Shown here piece after piece: positions 5,257 through 5,472 of a stretch of 5,472 nt of DNA. The notes below the pieces were generated by a model that was not told the origin of the DNA, searched no databases, and saw nothing but the letters and a program-made list of their open reading frames with translations. Origin of the DNA: Colwellia sp. (lineage in GTDB: Bacteria > Pseudomonadota > Gammaproteobacteria > Enterobacterales > Alteromonadaceae). Every line of letters starts with the position of its first letter. Within the stretch, counting starts at the first letter, position 1. The position numbers were made by a program, and so were the translations under genes. The stretch lies in assembly GCA_003521815.1 (NCBI GenBank), contig DPHE01000095.1, positions 19,738 to 25,209 on the forward strand, written 5' to 3'.

Positions 5257-5472
5257 TTATGAATAGCTTACCGAGATAGGGATTGTGAGTACTTTTCGCC
5301 CCTGATGTTTGAGCCAAAAATAAATACCGGCAAAACTCAAGAATACAGCAGCAATATAAATACTTGCCATTAATGGCGCAGCAGAAAAATTACCCACTTG
5401 AAAACATAACGTGGCCATTAAATAAGCCAGTGAGAAACTCCAAATAGCGGCAAAACCAGCCCAACGAGTACC
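5257..5472 (-). CDS. feoB: Ferrous iron transport protein B, C-terminal end only
   Basis: The last 71 residues of a membrane protein enter from the right edge and end at the TAA 5259-5257. The fragment begins GTRWAGFAAIWSFSLAYLMA and continues TLCFQVGNF, matching the RWA..AA.W...LAY..A...YQ.G pattern that I recognise at the C-terminus of FeoB. Two hydrophobic membrane segments are visible, at about fragment residues 6-26 and 34-53. A short basic tail (WLKHQGRK) then follows, as expected on the cytoplasmic side. FeoB is the GTPase-coupled inner-membrane importer of Fe2+. The G-domain and gate regions lie outside the window, so the call rests on the tail alone. A different polytopic transporter remains possible. 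The stop is 78 bases upstream of pfkA, so read-through into pfkA is possible as well as independent transcription. Confidence 0.72.
   Translation of the reverse strand, partial: GTRWAGFAAIWSFSLAYLMATLCFQVGNFSAAPLMASIYIAAVFLSFAGIYFWLKHQGRKVLTIPISVSYS

Overview
The window looks like chromosome from an AT-rich marine gammaproteobacterium, most likely of the Alteromonadales and plausibly the Colwelliaceae (Colwellia or Thalassotalea type). This rests on low-GC codon use, a YacL (UPF0231) protein of the gammaproteobacterial type, and the mix of FeoB, PfkA, a di-heme peroxidase and a lone ParA ATPase. I could not run any searches, so the placement is by recognition only. I see no rRNA, tRNA, CRISPR array, transposase or phage gene.

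Left part (1-1066): the 5' nearly complete part of yacL reads leftwards out of the window. An AT-rich divergent intergenic region follows. Next comes a rightward gene for a small basic protein of unknown function, with a likely intrinsic terminator just after it.

Middle (1067-3350): a spacer with no recognisable gene leads to a leftward gene for a lipoprotein-type, di-heme cytochrome c peroxidase (MauG/CcpA superfamily). Its reading frame breaks 41 codons before the apparent original end. The expected C-terminal tail is still open in the neighbouring frame, so one base is missing, either in the genome or in the assembly. A 484-base divergent intergenic region separates it from parA and carries repeated TTAAC-type sequence and a perfect TATAAT.

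Right part (3351-5472): a rightward ParA-type ATPase gene has no parB next to it. It converges on a leftward 6-phosphofructokinase gene (pfkA) across only 28 bases. Upstream of pfkA on the same strand is the 3' end of feoB, the ferrous iron transporter. pfkA appears to have its own extended -10 promoter in the 78-base gap.

The genes do not form one pathway; they look like neighbouring housekeeping and stress functions: iron uptake, glycolysis, peroxide handling and a partition-like ATPase. I found no convincing new multi-gene system. The points most worth a second look are the peroxidase frameshift, the substituted effector-site and substrate-site residues in PfkA, and the lone ParA with repeated motifs upstream.
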